The notes: a model not told the origin generated them from the sequence alone. DNA of 64,000 bases from Azoarcus sp. DD4 (GCF_006496635.1 NZ_CP022958.1:4526001-4590000); one strand, 5' to 3'; positions 25,272 to 35,396 are shown, numbered from the stretch's first letter. Program-made: numbers and translations.

Positions 25272-28200
25272 ATGACGCACGCCATCGAAGCGGACCTCGG
25301 TCCGCTCACCTGGGTCAAGAGCGAGATCGACGCGGCCCTCGGTCGCGCCGGCGAGGCGCTCGATGAAGCGGCACGCGCCGACCACGACACTTCCCGTCTC
25401 GCCTTCGCCCAGACCCACCTGCATCAGGCCCGTGGGGCATTGTCCATCGTCGGGCTGGACGGCATCACCCAGTTTGCCGACGCGCTCGACCAGCTCGTCG
25501 GCGCGATGGCGCGCGGCGAAGCGGCGCTCACAGCCGACGCGCTGCATCTGAGCAAGCGCGCGCTGGCGGCGCTGGGCAATTATCTCGACGAGCTCGCCCA
25601 CGGCATTCCCGACCAGCCGCTGCGCCTCGCCGCACTGTATGCCGAGCTGCTCGCTGCCCGCGGCCAGGACGCGCCCTCGCCGGCGGACCTGTTCTTTCCC
25701 GACCTGACGCTGCGACCGCCGCGCCGCGCGGCCGACCCCGCCGCGGTGGCCGACGCGCCGACGCAGATGCGTCCGCTGCGTGCCCGCTTCGAACGCGGTC
25801 TGCTCGAATGGCTGAAGGCGCCGGCTAACCCGGCAGGCGCCCAGGCGATGCGCGATGCCGTCAGCGGCATCGAGGCACTGCAGACCAGCCCCCCTGCACG
25901 CGCGCTGTGGTGGGCCAGCCTCGCCTTCTTCGACGCGCTGATCGCCGGCAGCCTGACAGTAGATGCCAGCGTCAAGCGCATGTGCACCCAGCTCGACGCC
26001 CAGATGCGCCGGCTGATGGGCGGCAATGCCGCGGTACCCGACCGGCTGATGCGCGACCTATTGTATCGCGTCGCCACCACGCCCGCGACCACCGAGCACC
26101 AACGCGCAGTGCGTGCCACCTGGCAGCTCGACGCCCTGCTGCCGGAAGCGGGCGCGCAGGTCAGCGAGGTACCGCTCGCCCCGCTGCTGCAGGACATGCG
26201 CGCGCGCCTGGCCGAACTGCGGGACATCTGGGACGACTTCTGCGGCGGAACGGCCGTTGCGCTGGCGCGCTTCGACAGTGCGCTGTCCGAACTTGCGCCG
26301 CTGACCGGCCAACTCGGCCGCCCGGCCTTCGTTCACCTGCTCGCCGGCATGCAGCGCTTCAGCCAGTGGCTGCGCAAGGATCCGCTGCGCTTCACGGAAA
26401 GCATCGCTCTCGAATTCGCCACCACGCTGCTGCTCGCCGAGACCGCGCTCGATCGCAGCACCGCCAATGCCGATTTCGCGCTGCAGGTGGAGGACACCCT
26501 CGGCCGCCTCGATGCCATCCAGCGTGGCGAAGCCCTCGCTGCCGCCGACCAGACACCGGGCCTCGCCGCTGCACGGCGCTCCCAGGAAAAGGAAGCGATC
26601 GGCCAGCTGTCGCGCGAGATCCGCGGCAGCCTCGCCCAGATCGAACAGACGCTCGACGACTATTTCCGCGACCAGAACAAGCGCGCACCGCTGCAGCAGC
26701 TGGCGGCGCCGATGGCACAGATCGAAGGTGCGCTCACCCTGCTTGGCGAATCGGAAGCGATCGCACTCGTCCACGAAGCCAGCGCAGCCATCGCCCGTTT
26801 CGCCGAGGCGGACGCGCCCGTCGACACCGCCGAATTCGAACCCCTCGCCCACCGGCTCTCGGCGCTCGGCTTCTTTGTCGAGTCCCTGCAGCGCGGGCGG
26901 CGCAGCCTGCAACACTTCCTGAATCCGGAAGCGGCGGCCGAGGCCGCGCAGGCCGACACCGAAGGCACCCCGCAGTCCGCAGCCTTCACTGCGCCGGCAG
27001 CGCCGCAACCGGCGCCTGCGCCGGCCACTGCACTCCCCACCGAAGCAGGGACGATCGAAGCGCCCGGCACTGCAGCTGTCGCCTTCGAACCGCCGCCCGC
27101 CGAGGCGCTACCGGAACCCGACACTGCCGCGCTCGAAGCAGAGCCCCTTTCCGTGGTCGAGCCGACACCGGCCTCGAGCCTCGCCGACGAGTTCGAACGC
27201 AGCGCGCCGCCGGCGGCGGCGATCCCCGAACCGACGCCCGAAACGCGCAAACTGATCGAGGAAGCGAGCGAAGCAGAGATCGACGCCGAGTTGCTCGACA
27301 TCTTCATCGAGGAGGCACACGACGTGCTCGCCTCTATCGGCGAGCATCTCGAACTGTCCCGCACCGCACCCGCCGAGCGCGACCATCTGGTCACCATCCG
27401 GCGCGGTTTCCACACGCTCAAGGGCAGCGGCCGCATGGTCGGCCTGCGCGAACTCGGCGAAGCGGCCTGGGGCCTGGAGCAGACGCTCAACCGCTGGCTG
27501 CAGCTCGAATGGCAACCTACTCCCGCACTGCATCACCTGATCGACGCCGCCCATCACCTCTTCGCCGAATGGGTCGTCCAGCTCACGCGGGGCGGCCCGC
27601 TCGGCCGTGACGCGACGGCACTGCTGGCCGATGCCGAACGCCTGCGCGAAAGCCCGACCCCGGTGGTCGAACCTGCGGCCGACTCGGAGCGCGCAACGGA
27701 GCCCGCCGCCGACAACCTCGTCACGGCGCCGGATACCGCCCTCGACTTTCCCGACCTCGCGCTGTCCGAGGCCGGCGAGATTCTTCCCTTCGAGGTGGCC
27801 GCCGTCGGCGTGCCGCAGGAGGAGGTCGCGCTGGAAGACCTCGCCCTGGAGGACGAGGAGGAGGCCGCCCGTTTCGACATCGACGTCGTCACCGGCACTA
27901 CGCTCGATTTCCAGTCGCTGATTGCGCCCGACGAAGTGCCGGCAGCCGATATCGAACCGCCGCCGGTCATTGAAGTCGAGGATCTGCTCGCCACCAGCGG
28001 CCTGGACTTGCCGATAGGCATCGACAACGAACCGGCAGCACCCGACGCCGCGTATCTGGCGCCTCCGGCAGCCGAAAGCCTGCTCGATCTCGACGCCAGT
28101 TTCTCGCTCGACGAGTTGCTGGAATCGGGCACCGAAGCGCTCGCCGCCGACAACGACGCGACGCCGACGGAAACACTGCAGCCAACGGAGCTCGTTCCGT

Positions 28201-31200
28201 CCGCCGACGATAGTCTGGAGTTGCCTGCCGAAGACCTGGTGTTCGAGATCCCCGATCTGCCGGAAGCGCTCGAACCCGTCCCCGACCTGCCTGCCGCCTT
28301 CGAAGCGCCAGCGCAGGAGGATCGTTCCGCTGCCGAGGTCGCCCCCCCGACCGGTGCTGCCCCCGTGATCGACGAGAGCAGGGCCGAAGGCGCCGCCATC
28401 GACGAGATCACGGCACCTCCGCCCGCCCCCCTGCCCGCGGAAAGCGCACCGGTGGTGGACGAACTGGTGGTCGAAGCCGGCGATACGGCGGAAGGCTTCG
28501 CCGGTTTGTCACCCACGATCTCCGACCAGGTCCGCATCGGCGACGCCGAGATTTCGCGGCCGCTGTTCGACCTTTATCTGGCCGAGGCCCGCCACCACAT
28601 CGCCGCGCTCCACCGCGACACCGCCCGCCTCGCCGCCAACCCGACCCTGCTCCCGCAGGAGGCGTCGATCCGCGCGGCGCACACCCTGGCCGGCATTTCC
28701 GGCACCGCCCGCCTGAGCCCGCTGCAGGCGCTGGCACGCGCACTCGAACACGCCCAGGAGCGGCTGTTCGATCTCGGCCAGCACCCGGCCGAAGCCGAAG
28801 TCGCGCTCTTTGCCAGCTCGGCCGACACCCTGGAGGCGATGCTCGCGGAGGTTGCCTTGCGCCGCATGCCGCTGCCGGTTCCGGAGCTGGTCGAGCAGCT
28901 CGAACAGATCGGCCGCCGGCTCGAACTCGCCGACATCGTGGGGCCCACCTTCGATCTGCCGGCCGCTGCACAACACGCGGACGACAGCGTGACCGGCAGT
29001 GCCGAGGCGGCTACCGAACCGTCGCCGCCCCTGCATGACGACGTCGACATCCAGCTGCTGCCCATCTTCCTGGAAGAGGCGGCGGACCTGATGAGTCAGC
29101 TGCACGGCACGCTGCGCACCTGGCAGGGTGCGCCCGAAGCCGCCGATCCGGCCAAGGCCCTCGCCCGCCTGCTGCACACGCTGAAGGGCAGCGCCCGGAT
29201 GACCGGCGCGATGACCCTGGGCGAACACGTCCACCAGCTCGAATCCCGCCTGGAGGCGGCGACGAAAGCCGGCCGCACGCCGGCCGAAAGCCTGTTCGAA
29301 GAACTCGCCCACGGCCTCGACCACGCCGAGCAGATGATCGACCTGATCGCCGCAGGCGGGCAGGCGGAGCCGCTCGCGGCGGAAGCCGCCGAGACCGCCG
29401 CGCCAGCGCCGGAAATGGGCGCGGAAGGAGAACAGGCGGTCACCTCGGCGACGCTGCGGGTACGTGCCGACACGGTCGACCGCTTCGTGAACGAGGCCGG
29501 CGAGATCGGCATCGCCCGCACCCGCATCGAAGGCGAACTGCGCACGCTGCGGCGCTCGCTGCTCGATCTCACCGAGAACGTCATCCGTCTGCGCAACCAG
29601 TTGCGCGAAGTCGAAATCCAGGCCGAGGTGCAGATGCAGTCACGCATCGCCCAGGCCGAGACCCACCACGCCGCCTTCGACCCGCTCGAGATGGACCGCT
29701 ACACCCGGTTGCAGGAACTGACCCGGATGATGGCCGAGAGCGTGAACGACGTCACCACCGTCCAGCAGAACCTGCTCAAGAACCTGGACGGTGCCGACAT
29801 TGCCCTGCACGGCCAGGCGCGACTGTCGCGCGAACTGCAGCAGGCGCTCATGCGGGTGCGCATGCTGCCCTTCGACAGTCTCGCCGACCGCCTCTACCGT
29901 GTGGTCCGTCAAGGCGCCAAGGATCTGGGCAAGCGCGCCAACCTCGACCTGCGCGGCGGTCGTATCGAAGTCGACCGCAGCGTGCTGGAACACATGGTCG
30001 CGCCACTGGAACACCTGCTGCGCAATTCGCTCGCCCACGGCATCGAAACGCCGGAAGCGCGCCGCGCCGCCGGCAAGCCCGAGATCGGCCAGATCACGCT
30101 GACGGTGAGCCAGGAGGGTAACGAAATCGCGATCGAGCTGGCCGACGACGGCGCCGGCCTCGACTTCGCCCGCATCGCCGAACGCGCGCGCGAAAACGGC
30201 CTGCTCACAGCGGACGAGGCCGCCGACGAACGCCGCCTGACCAACCTCATCTTCGTGCCCGGCTTCTCCACCGCCGGCGCGGTATCGGCGGTGGCCGGCC
30301 GCGGCGTCGGCATGGACGTGGTCAAGGCCGAAACCGCCTCGGTCGGCGGCCGCATCGACGTCACCAGCGAGCCTGGCAAGGGCGCGGCGTTCCGCATCTA
30401 CCTGCCGCTCACACTCGCCGTCACCCAGGCTCTCCTGGTGCGCGCCGGTGGCCGCAGCTACGCGATCCCGTCCAGCATGGTGGCGCAGGTGATGGAGCTC
30501 AAGGCCGAACCGCTCGCCGGGCTGATAGCCGACGGCGGCACCGAATGGCTGGGCCAGCGCTACGACTACCGCTACCTGCCGCGCCTGCTCGGCGACCAGC
30601 TCAGCCAGCCGGTGGAACAGCGCTACAACTGGATCCTGCTGCTGCGCGCCGGTGCCCAGACGCTGGCGCTGCATGTGGATGAGCTGCGCGGCAATCAGGA
30701 AATCGTCGTCAAGAACGCCGGCCCGCAGCTCACCCGCATCGTCGGCATGTCCGGCGCCACGGTGCTCGGCGACGGCGAAATCGTGCTCATCCTCAACCCG
30801 GTGGCCCTGGCCAGCCGGCAGCTCGGCCGGCCGGATTACCCCGCCGTCGGTGCCGCCACTGTGCCCGCCGCGCCTGTGCGCCAGCCTACGGTGATGGTGG
30901 TCGACGATTCGCTGACCGTGCGCAAGATCACCGGCCGCCTGCTCGAACGCGAAGGCTATCGTGTGATCACCGCCAAGGACGGCGTGGACGCGCTCGAAAA
31001 GCTGATCGACACCCTCCCCGACGTAGTGCTGTCCGATATCGAGATGCCGCGCATGGACGGCTTCGACCTGGTCCGCAACATCCGCGCGGATGCACGCGCC
31101 AAGGCGGTGCCGGTGATAATGATCACCTCGCGGCTGGCGGACAAGCACCGCCGCTACGCCGAGGAGGTCGGCGCCAACCACTACCTCGGCAAGCCCTATC

Positions 31201-31262
31201 AGGAAGAGGAACTGCTGGCCCTGCTGGCGCGCTATACGACGGTGGCCGGCACCGAGGTCTGA
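25272..31262 (+). CDS. pilL: Giant CheA-like hybrid kinase PilL/ChpA
   Basis: 1996 residues. The N-terminal ~600 residues contain degenerate Hpt-like helical repeats (HQARGALSIVGLDG near residue 55). Three canonical Hpt phosphorylation sites are visible: H714 (HTLKGSGRM), H1137 (HTLAGISGT) and H1302 (HTLKGSARM). Between them are long acidic, Ala/Pro/Glu-rich linkers. CheA dimerisation and ATPase domains follow (HMVAPLEHLLRNSLAHGIET; DDGAGLD; GVGMDVVK), then a CheW-like domain (~1730-1860) and a C-terminal receiver with D1922 (VVLSDIEMPRMDGFD). It phosphorylates PilG and PilH. It starts 35 bases after pilJ. ChpA homologues vary in Hpt number. Confidence 0.95.
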   Translation: MTHAIEADLGPLTWVKSEIDAALGRAGEALDEAARADHDTSRLAFAQTHLHQARGALSIVGLDGITQFADALDQLVGAMARGEAALTADALHLSKRALAALGNYLDELAHGIPDQPLRLAALYAELLAARGQDAPSPADLFFPDLTLRPPRRAADPAAVADAPTQMRPLRARFERGLLEWLKAPANPAGAQAMRDAVSGIEALQTSPPARALWWASLAFFDALIAGSLTVDASVKRMCTQLDAQMRRLMGGNAAVPDRLMRDLLYRVATTPATTEHQRAVRATWQLDALLPEAGAQVSEVPLAPLLQDMRARLAELRDIWDDFCGGTAVALARFDSALSELAPLTGQLGRPAFVHLLAGMQRFSQWLRKDPLRFTESIALEFATTLLLAETALDRSTANADFALQVEDTLGRLDAIQRGEALAAADQTPGLAAARRSQEKEAIGQLSREIRGSLAQIEQTLDDYFRDQNKRAPLQQLAAPMAQIEGALTLLGESEAIALVHEASAAIARFAEADAPVDTAEFEPLAHRLSALGFFVESLQRGRRSLQHFLNPEAAAEAAQADTEGTPQSAAFTAPAAPQPAPAPATALPTEAGTIEAPGTAAVAFEPPPAEALPEPDTAALEAEPLSVVEPTPASSLADEFERSAPPAAAIPEPTPETRKLIEEASEAEIDAELLDIFIEEAHDVLASIGEHLELSRTAPAERDHLVTIRRGFHTLKGSGRMVGLRELGEAAWGLEQTLNRWLQLEWQPTPALHHLIDAAHHLFAEWVVQLTRGGPLGRDATALLADAERLRESPTPVVEPAADSERATEPAADNLVTAPDTALDFPDLALSEAGEILPFEVAAVGVPQEEVALEDLALEDEEEAARFDIDVVTGTTLDFQSLIAPDEVPAADIEPPPVIEVEDLLATSGLDLPIGIDNEPAAPDAAYLAPPAAESLLDLDASFSLDELLESGTEALAADNDATPTETLQPTELVPSADDSLELPAEDLVFEIPDLPEALEPVPDLPAAFEAPAQEDRSAAEVAPPTGAAPVIDESRAEGAAIDEITAPPPAPLPAESAPVVDELVVEAGDTAEGFAGLSPTISDQVRIGDAEISRPLFDLYLAEARHHIAALHRDTARLAANPTLLPQEASIRAAHTLAGISGTARLSPLQALARALEHAQERLFDLGQHPAEAEVALFASSADTLEAMLAEVALRRMPLPVPELVEQLEQIGRRLELADIVGPTFDLPAAAQHADDSVTGSAEAATEPSPPLHDDVDIQLLPIFLEEAADLMSQLHGTLRTWQGAPEAADPAKALARLLHTLKGSARMTGAMTLGEHVHQLESRLEAATKAGRTPAESLFEELAHGLDHAEQMIDLIAAGGQAEPLAAEAAETAAPAPEMGAEGEQAVTSATLRVRADTVDRFVNEAGEIGIARTRIEGELRTLRRSLLDLTENVIRLRNQLREVEIQAEVQMQSRIAQAETHHAAFDPLEMDRYTRLQELTRMMAESVNDVTTVQQNLLKNLDGADIALHGQARLSRELQQALMRVRMLPFDSLADRLYRVVRQGAKDLGKRANLDLRGGRIEVDRSVLEHMVAPLEHLLRNSLAHGIETPEARRAAGKPEIGQITLTVSQEGNEIAIELADDGAGLDFARIAERARENGLLTADEAADERRLTNLIFVPGFSTAGAVSAVAGRGVGMDVVKAETASVGGRIDVTSEPGKGAAFRIYLPLTLAVTQALLVRAGGRSYAIPSSMVAQVMELKAEPLAGLIADGGTEWLGQRYDYRYLPRLLGDQLSQPVEQRYNWILLLRAGAQTLALHVDELRGNQEIVVKNAGPQLTRIVGMSGATVLGDGEIVLILNPVALASRQLGRPDYPAVGAATVPAAPVRQPTVMVVDDSLTVRKITGRLLEREGYRVITAKDGVDALEKLIDTLPDVVLSDIEMPRMDGFDLVRNIRADARAKAVPVIMITSRLADKHRRYAEEVGANHYLGKPYQEEELLALLARYTTVAGTEV

Positions 31263-31278
31263 GCGCGGCCGGTTCGAT

Positions 31279-32718
31279 CTAGCCCTTGGTGACCGCAAAG
31301 CGCGCGAGCGTACGCTCGCGCGCAAGGGCGTGGTCTACCACCGGCGCCGGGTAGTCGATGCCGATGCGGACCCGCGCCGCCGCCTGCTCGATGCCGCCCA
31401 TCTGCCAGGGCGCATGAAGGTGACGGTCGGGCACCCGCTCCAGCTCCGGCAGATAACGGCGGATGAAGCGCCCCTCGGGGTCGAACTTCTGCGACTGCGT
31501 CACCGGATTGAAGATGCGGAAATACGGCTGCGCATCGCAGCCGGTGGATGCGGCCCATTGCCAGCCGCCATTGTTGGCGGCGAGATCATAGTCGTTGAGG
31601 CTGGCCGCGAAGTAGCGCTCGCCCAGGCGCCAGTCGACACCGAGGTCCTTGGTCAGGAAGGACGCGACGATCATGCGCAAGCGGTTGTGCATGTAGCCGG
31701 TCTGGTTCAGCTGGCGCATCGCCGCGTCTACGATGGGATAGCCGGTGCGGCCCTCGCACCAGGCGGCGAACAATTCGGGGGCATCGTCCCAGCGCACGTG
31801 GTCGAACTCGGGACGGAAGCTCGCTTCGACGACGCGCGGGTGGTGCCACAGGATCATCTGGTAGAAATCGCGCCAGATCAGCTCCGACAGCCAGGTTTCC
31901 GCGCCGGCGCCGCCCTTGTGCCAGGCGTAGGCCGCAAGTTCGCGGATCGACAGCGTGCCGAAGCGCAGATGGGTGGAAAGATAGGACACCCCTTTCACCG
32001 CCGGAAAGTCCCGCGCCTCGCGATAGCGTTCGATGCGCCCGCAGAACTCGCCGAACAGCGCCCGTGCACCGGACATGCCGAGCGGCATGCGCAGCGCGGC
32101 AAGATTGGTCGTCTCGAAACCGAGGTCCGCCAGCGACGGCAGGCTCGCCCCGGCGGGCCTTGGCGCCAGCCGGAGCGCCCGCTTCGCCACCGGGTAGGCC
32201 TGCAGGTAGGAGCTGTCGAGCTTGCGCAGCCAGGCATTCTTGTAGGGCGTGAACACGCTGAAGGGCTGGCCCGCCTGGGTCAGCAGTTCGTCGCGCTCGA
32301 AGATCACCTGATCCTTGAAGTCGGCGAAGGTGATGCCATCGGCCGCCAGCCGCCCGGCCACCCTGCCGTCGCGCGCGATCGCCTCCGGCTCGTAGTCGCG
32401 GTTGGCGAACACGCCGTCGACGCCGAGTTCGCGGGCAAGCCGCGGAATCTCCTCGTCGGCGCGGCCGTGGCGCACGATCAGCCCGCTCCCCCCGCCCCCG
32501 GCCGCCTGCGACATCGCATCGAGCGCCGCATCCAGCTCGCCGACGGCGGCCAGGATGAACTCCACCCGCCGGTCCGCCCGCTGCGGCAGGAGGTCGAGGA
32601 TGGCGGTATCGAAGACGAAAACGCAATGAACACGCTCGGCCTGTTTGAGCGCGTGGTAAAGCGCGGCGTGGTCCTCGCTGCGCAGATCGCGACGGAACCA
32701 GACGAGGGCGGCGGACAT
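31279..32718 (-). CDS. phrB: Deoxyribodipyrimidine photolyase (class I CPD)
   Basis: 479 residues. An N-terminal antenna-binding Rossmann domain (ALVWFRRDLRSEDHAALYHA) is followed by the FAD-binding helical domain, with WLSELIWRDFYQMILWHHPR, GRTGYPIVDAAMRQLNQTGY, MHNRLRMIVASFLTKDLGVD and WQWAASTGCDAQPYFRIFNP. The Trp residues of the electron-transfer chain fall in conserved places. It repairs UV-induced pyrimidine dimers with visible light. ATG 32718 matches the family; the upstream open frame does not. It is convergent with pilL (16-base gap) and divergent from yqgE. Confidence 0.94.
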   Translation of the reverse strand: MSAALVWFRRDLRSEDHAALYHALKQAERVHCVFVFDTAILDLLPQRADRRVEFILAAVGELDAALDAMSQAAGGGGSGLIVRHGRADEEIPRLARELGVDGVFANRDYEPEAIARDGRVAGRLAADGITFADFKDQVIFERDELLTQAGQPFSVFTPYKNAWLRKLDSSYLQAYPVAKRALRLAPRPAGASLPSLADLGFETTNLAALRMPLGMSGARALFGEFCGRIERYREARDFPAVKGVSYLSTHLRFGTLSIRELAAYAWHKGGAGAETWLSELIWRDFYQMILWHHPRVVEASFRPEFDHVRWDDAPELFAAWCEGRTGYPIVDAAMRQLNQTGYMHNRLRMIVASFLTKDLGVDWRLGERYFAASLNDYDLAANNGGWQWAASTGCDAQPYFRIFNPVTQSQKFDPEGRFIRRYLPELERVPDRHLHAPWQMGGIEQAAARVRIGIDYPAPVVDHALARERTLARFAVTKG

Positions 32719-32821
32719 GGCTTCGATCCAGAGTCGGTGGGGCGCGATTATGATCGAAGGCCGCCGGCCCGGTTCCATCGCATGCGGCAAACGCGACCTC
32801 GCGGGGCACCGTTTCAGCGCG

Positions 32822-32827
32822 TAAAAT
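32822..32827 (+). promoter_or_regulatory. Possible -10 box (TAAAAT) for the yqgE-pyr operon
   Basis: TAAAAT ends 6 bases before the yqgE ATG. If used, transcription would begin at or next to the start codon, giving a leaderless or nearly leaderless mRNA; only a weak CAGG precedes the ATG. Confidence 0.35.
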
Positions 32828-32833
32828 GCAGGC

Positions 32834-33400
32834 ATGGATACCGGATCCGCCAACCTCACGCATCACTTCCTGATCGCCATGCCCAACATGGCCGATCCCC
32901 ATTTCACCCGCACCCTGACCTACATCGCGGAACACAGCGACCAGGGGGCGCTCGGGGTGATCGTCAATCGGCCCATCGACATGACGCTCGAAGCGCTGTT
33001 CGAGCGCGTCGAACTTCCGCTCGAAGCCGAAGGCTTTTCCGGCCAGCCGGTGTATTTCGGCGGGCCGGTACAGACCGATCGCGGCTTCGTGCTGCACCGG
33101 CCCGCCGGCGACTGGCATTCGACGCTGCGGGTGAACGACGAGATCGCGCTGACCAGCAGCCGCGACATCCTGCAGGCCATCGGCAGCACCGGTGAACCGC
33201 GCGAAGTCCTGATCAGCCTCGGCTATGCCGGCTGGGCCGCGGGCCAGCTGGAAGAAGAACTTGCGCAGAACGCCTGGCTGACCGTGCCGGCCGATCTCGC
33301 CATCATCTTCGACCTGCCGCCGGAAGAGCGCCTGGTTGCCGCCATGCAGAAGCTGGGCGTCGATTTCGCCAAGCTCAGCGAGGTCGCGGGGCATGCCTGA
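32834..33400 (+). CDS. yqgE: YqgE/AlgH family protein (DUF179)
   Basis: 188 residues of the conserved YqgE fold: LTHHFLIAMPNMADPHFTRT, GALGVIVNRPIDM, QPVYFGGPVQTDRGFVLH, SLGYAGWAAGQLEEELAQNA. The biochemical role is not established; in pseudomonads AlgH affects alginate and virulence gene expression. It is widely found upstream of ruvX, and here its stop overlaps the ruvX start by 8 bases (ATGCCTGA). Confidence 0.92.
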   Translation: MDTGSANLTHHFLIAMPNMADPHFTRTLTYIAEHSDQGALGVIVNRPIDMTLEALFERVELPLEAEGFSGQPVYFGGPVQTDRGFVLHRPAGDWHSTLRVNDEIALTSSRDILQAIGSTGEPREVLISLGYAGWAAGQLEEELAQNAWLTVPADLAIIFDLPPEERLVAAMQKLGVDFAKLSEVAGHA

Positions 33401-33875
33401 AGCCTTGGCGGCCGCGGCCGCCAGTCTGCCGGCGCGGGGCACGGTACTCGGTTTCGATTTCGGCTTGGCCCGCATCGGCATTGCCGTGGGCGAACTGGAA
33501 ACCCGTCGGGCCGGCGCACTCCTCACGCTGCACGACGAAGCCAATGCCGCCCGCTTCGCCGCCATCGCCCGCCTGCTCGACGAATGGCGGCCGGTGGCGC
33601 TGGTGGTCGGCCTGCCGGGCCATCTCGACGGTCGCGAGCATGCACTCGAACACCCGCTCGCCGCGCGCTGCCGGCGCTTCGCCAACCAGCTGCACGGCCG
33701 CTTCGGCCTGCCGGTCCACCTGATCGACGAAAGGCTCTCCTCGGCGGCGGCCGACACCCTGCTGCGCGAAGCCGGCCACAGCGGCTGGCAGGCACGCAAG
33801 CCGGTGCTCGACGCCGTCGCCGCCCAACTGATCCTGCAACACTTCCTGGACTCCAGCCCACATGCACCTGCCTGA
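33393..33875 (+). CDS. ruvX: Putative Holliday junction resolvase / pre-16S rRNA nuclease
   Basis: 160 residues of the YqgF/RuvX RNase H-like fold: GFDFGLARIGIAVG carries the first catalytic Asp, VVGLPGHLDG the second strand, DERLSSAAADTLLREAG the Glu region, and KPVLDAVAAQLILQ the last Asp. YqgF is implicated in 16S rRNA 5'-end maturation, with resolvase activity reported in some species. Length is about 20 residues above the E. coli protein because of an Ala-rich N-terminus. Overlaps yqgE and pyrR. Confidence 0.92.
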   Translation: MPEALAAAAASLPARGTVLGFDFGLARIGIAVGELETRRAGALLTLHDEANAARFAAIARLLDEWRPVALVVGLPGHLDGREHALEHPLAARCRRFANQLHGRFGLPVHLIDERLSSAAADTLLREAGHSGWQARKPVLDAVAAQLILQHFLDSSPHAPA

Positions 33876-34362
33876 CGCAGAAGCCCTGGTACGGCAACTC
33901 GCCGACCAGATGCGCCCCCACATCACGGCCGCGACCGCGCTGGTCGGCATCCATACCGGCGGCCTGTGGCTCGCCGAGCGCCTGCACGCGGAGCTCGGCA
34001 TCCGCCCGCCGCTGGGCGCGATCGACGTGTCCTTCTACCGCGACGACTTCGGCGCCAAGGGTCTGCATCCGCAGCCTCAGCGCACCGAGATCCCGTTCTC
34101 GGTCGAAGGCGCGCCGGTAATCATCGTCGACGACGTGCTCTACACCGGGCGAACCACCCGCGCCGCACTCAACGAGCTGTTCGATTTCGGCCGCCCGGCC
34201 TGCGTCGAACTCGCCGTACTGGTCGACCGCGGCGGCCGCGAGCTACCGATCGCCGCGCGCTACTGCGCCCTCACCCTGCCCGAAGCCCTGCCCGCCTCGC
34301 AGAACCTGCAACTCGAACGCACTGCCGATGGCGCTCTCGACCTGAGGTTGATCGATGCGTAA
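33862..34362 (+). CDS. pyrR: PyrR-type uracil phosphoribosyltransferase / pyrimidine regulator
   Basis: 166 residues of the type I phosphoribosyltransferase fold. The PRPP loop is VIIVDDVLYTGRTTRAALNE (13-residue signature VIIVDDVLYTGRT), and LVGIHTGGLWLAERL and VDRGGRELPIAARY are typical of PyrR. In Gram-positive bacteria PyrR binds pyr mRNA and controls attenuation; in proteobacterial pyr operons the regulatory role is less clear. I saw no PyrR-type anti-antiterminator leader. Overlaps ruvX by 14 bases and pyrB by 8 bases. Confidence 0.9.
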   Translation: MHLPDAEALVRQLADQMRPHITAATALVGIHTGGLWLAERLHAELGIRPPLGAIDVSFYRDDFGAKGLHPQPQRTEIPFSVEGAPVIIVDDVLYTGRTTRAALNELFDFGRPACVELAVLVDRGGRELPIAARYCALTLPEALPASQNLQLERTADGALDLRLIDA

Positions 34363-35314
34363 TCCCCAACTCAATGCCCACGGCGAACTGCAGCACCTGC
34401 TCACCCTGGACGGCCTGCCGCGCGACATCATCACCGCCATCCTCGACACCGCCGCGCCCTTCACCGAGGTCGCCGAGCGCGAGGTGAAGAAGCTGCCTTT
34501 GCTGCGCGGCAAGAGCGTGTTCAACCTGTTCTTCGAGAACTCCACGCGAACCCGGACGACCTTCGAGATCGCTGCCAAGCGCCTGTCGGCCGATGTGGTG
34601 AACCTCAACATCGCGACCAGTTCCTCGAACAAGGGCGAAAGCCTGCTCGACACGGTCGACAACCTGTGCGCGATGCAGGCCGACATGTTCGTCGTCCGCC
34701 ACGCCGCCAGCGGTGCGCCCTTCCTGATCGCCCAGCACCTGCAGGCCACCGGCCGCGACCACATCCATGTGGTCAATGCCGGCGACGGCCGCCACGCGCA
34801 CCCGACGCAGGGCCTGCTGGACATGTACACCATCCGCCACTACAAGCGCGACTTCTCCGGGCTGGTGGTCGCCATCGTCGGCGACGTGCTGCACTCGCGC
34901 GTGGCCCGCTCTCAGATCGCCGCGCTCACCACGCTGGGCGTGCCAGAGGTGCGGGTGATCGGCCCCAAGACCCTGCTGCCGACCGAAGTCGACCGCATGG
35001 GCGTGCGCGTTTTCCACGACATGCGCGAAGGCCTGAAGGATGTCGACGTGGTGATGATGCTGCGCCTGCAGAACGAGCGCATGAACGGCGCCCTGCTGCC
35101 GACACCGCAGGAGTATTACAAGATCTGGGGTCTCACCGCCGAGAAACTCGCGCTCGCCCGGCCTGACGCCATCGTCATGCACCCCGGGCCGATGAACCGC
35201 GGTGTCGAGATCGATTCGGCCGTCGCCGATGGCGCCCAGGCAGTCATCCTGCCCCAGGTCACCTTCGGCATCGCGGTACGGATGGCCGTGATGAGCATGC
35301 TGGCGAGCCACTGA
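34355..35314 (+). CDS. pyrB: Aspartate carbamoyltransferase catalytic subunit
   Basis: 319 residues. Carbamoyl-phosphate binding motif FFENSTRTRTTFEIAAKRL, the aspartate-binding HPTQGLLDMYTI, and VMHPGPMNRGVEIDS near the C-terminus are intact, as is the 80s-loop KGESLLDTVDNL. It makes carbamoyl-aspartate, the second step of pyrimidine synthesis. The next gene encodes a degenerate dihydroorotase, the arrangement in which PyrB assembles with PyrC' as a holoenzyme (known from Pseudomonas). Confidence 0.96.
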   Translation: MRNPQLNAHGELQHLLTLDGLPRDIITAILDTAAPFTEVAEREVKKLPLLRGKSVFNLFFENSTRTRTTFEIAAKRLSADVVNLNIATSSSNKGESLLDTVDNLCAMQADMFVVRHAASGAPFLIAQHLQATGRDHIHVVNAGDGRHAHPTQGLLDMYTIRHYKRDFSGLVVAIVGDVLHSRVARSQIAALTTLGVPEVRVIGPKTLLPTEVDRMGVRVFHDMREGLKDVDVVMMLRLQNERMNGALLPTPQEYYKIWGLTAEKLALARPDAIVMHPGPMNRGVEIDSAVADGAQAVILPQVTFGIAVRMAVMSMLASH

Positions 35315-35396
35315 GCACGCGGCCGGCCCCCGGCGACGGTCGCTCGGCCCTTGGGGCGCGACCGCGGGGCGGGACGGCACATTTAAGGAAGCACGG

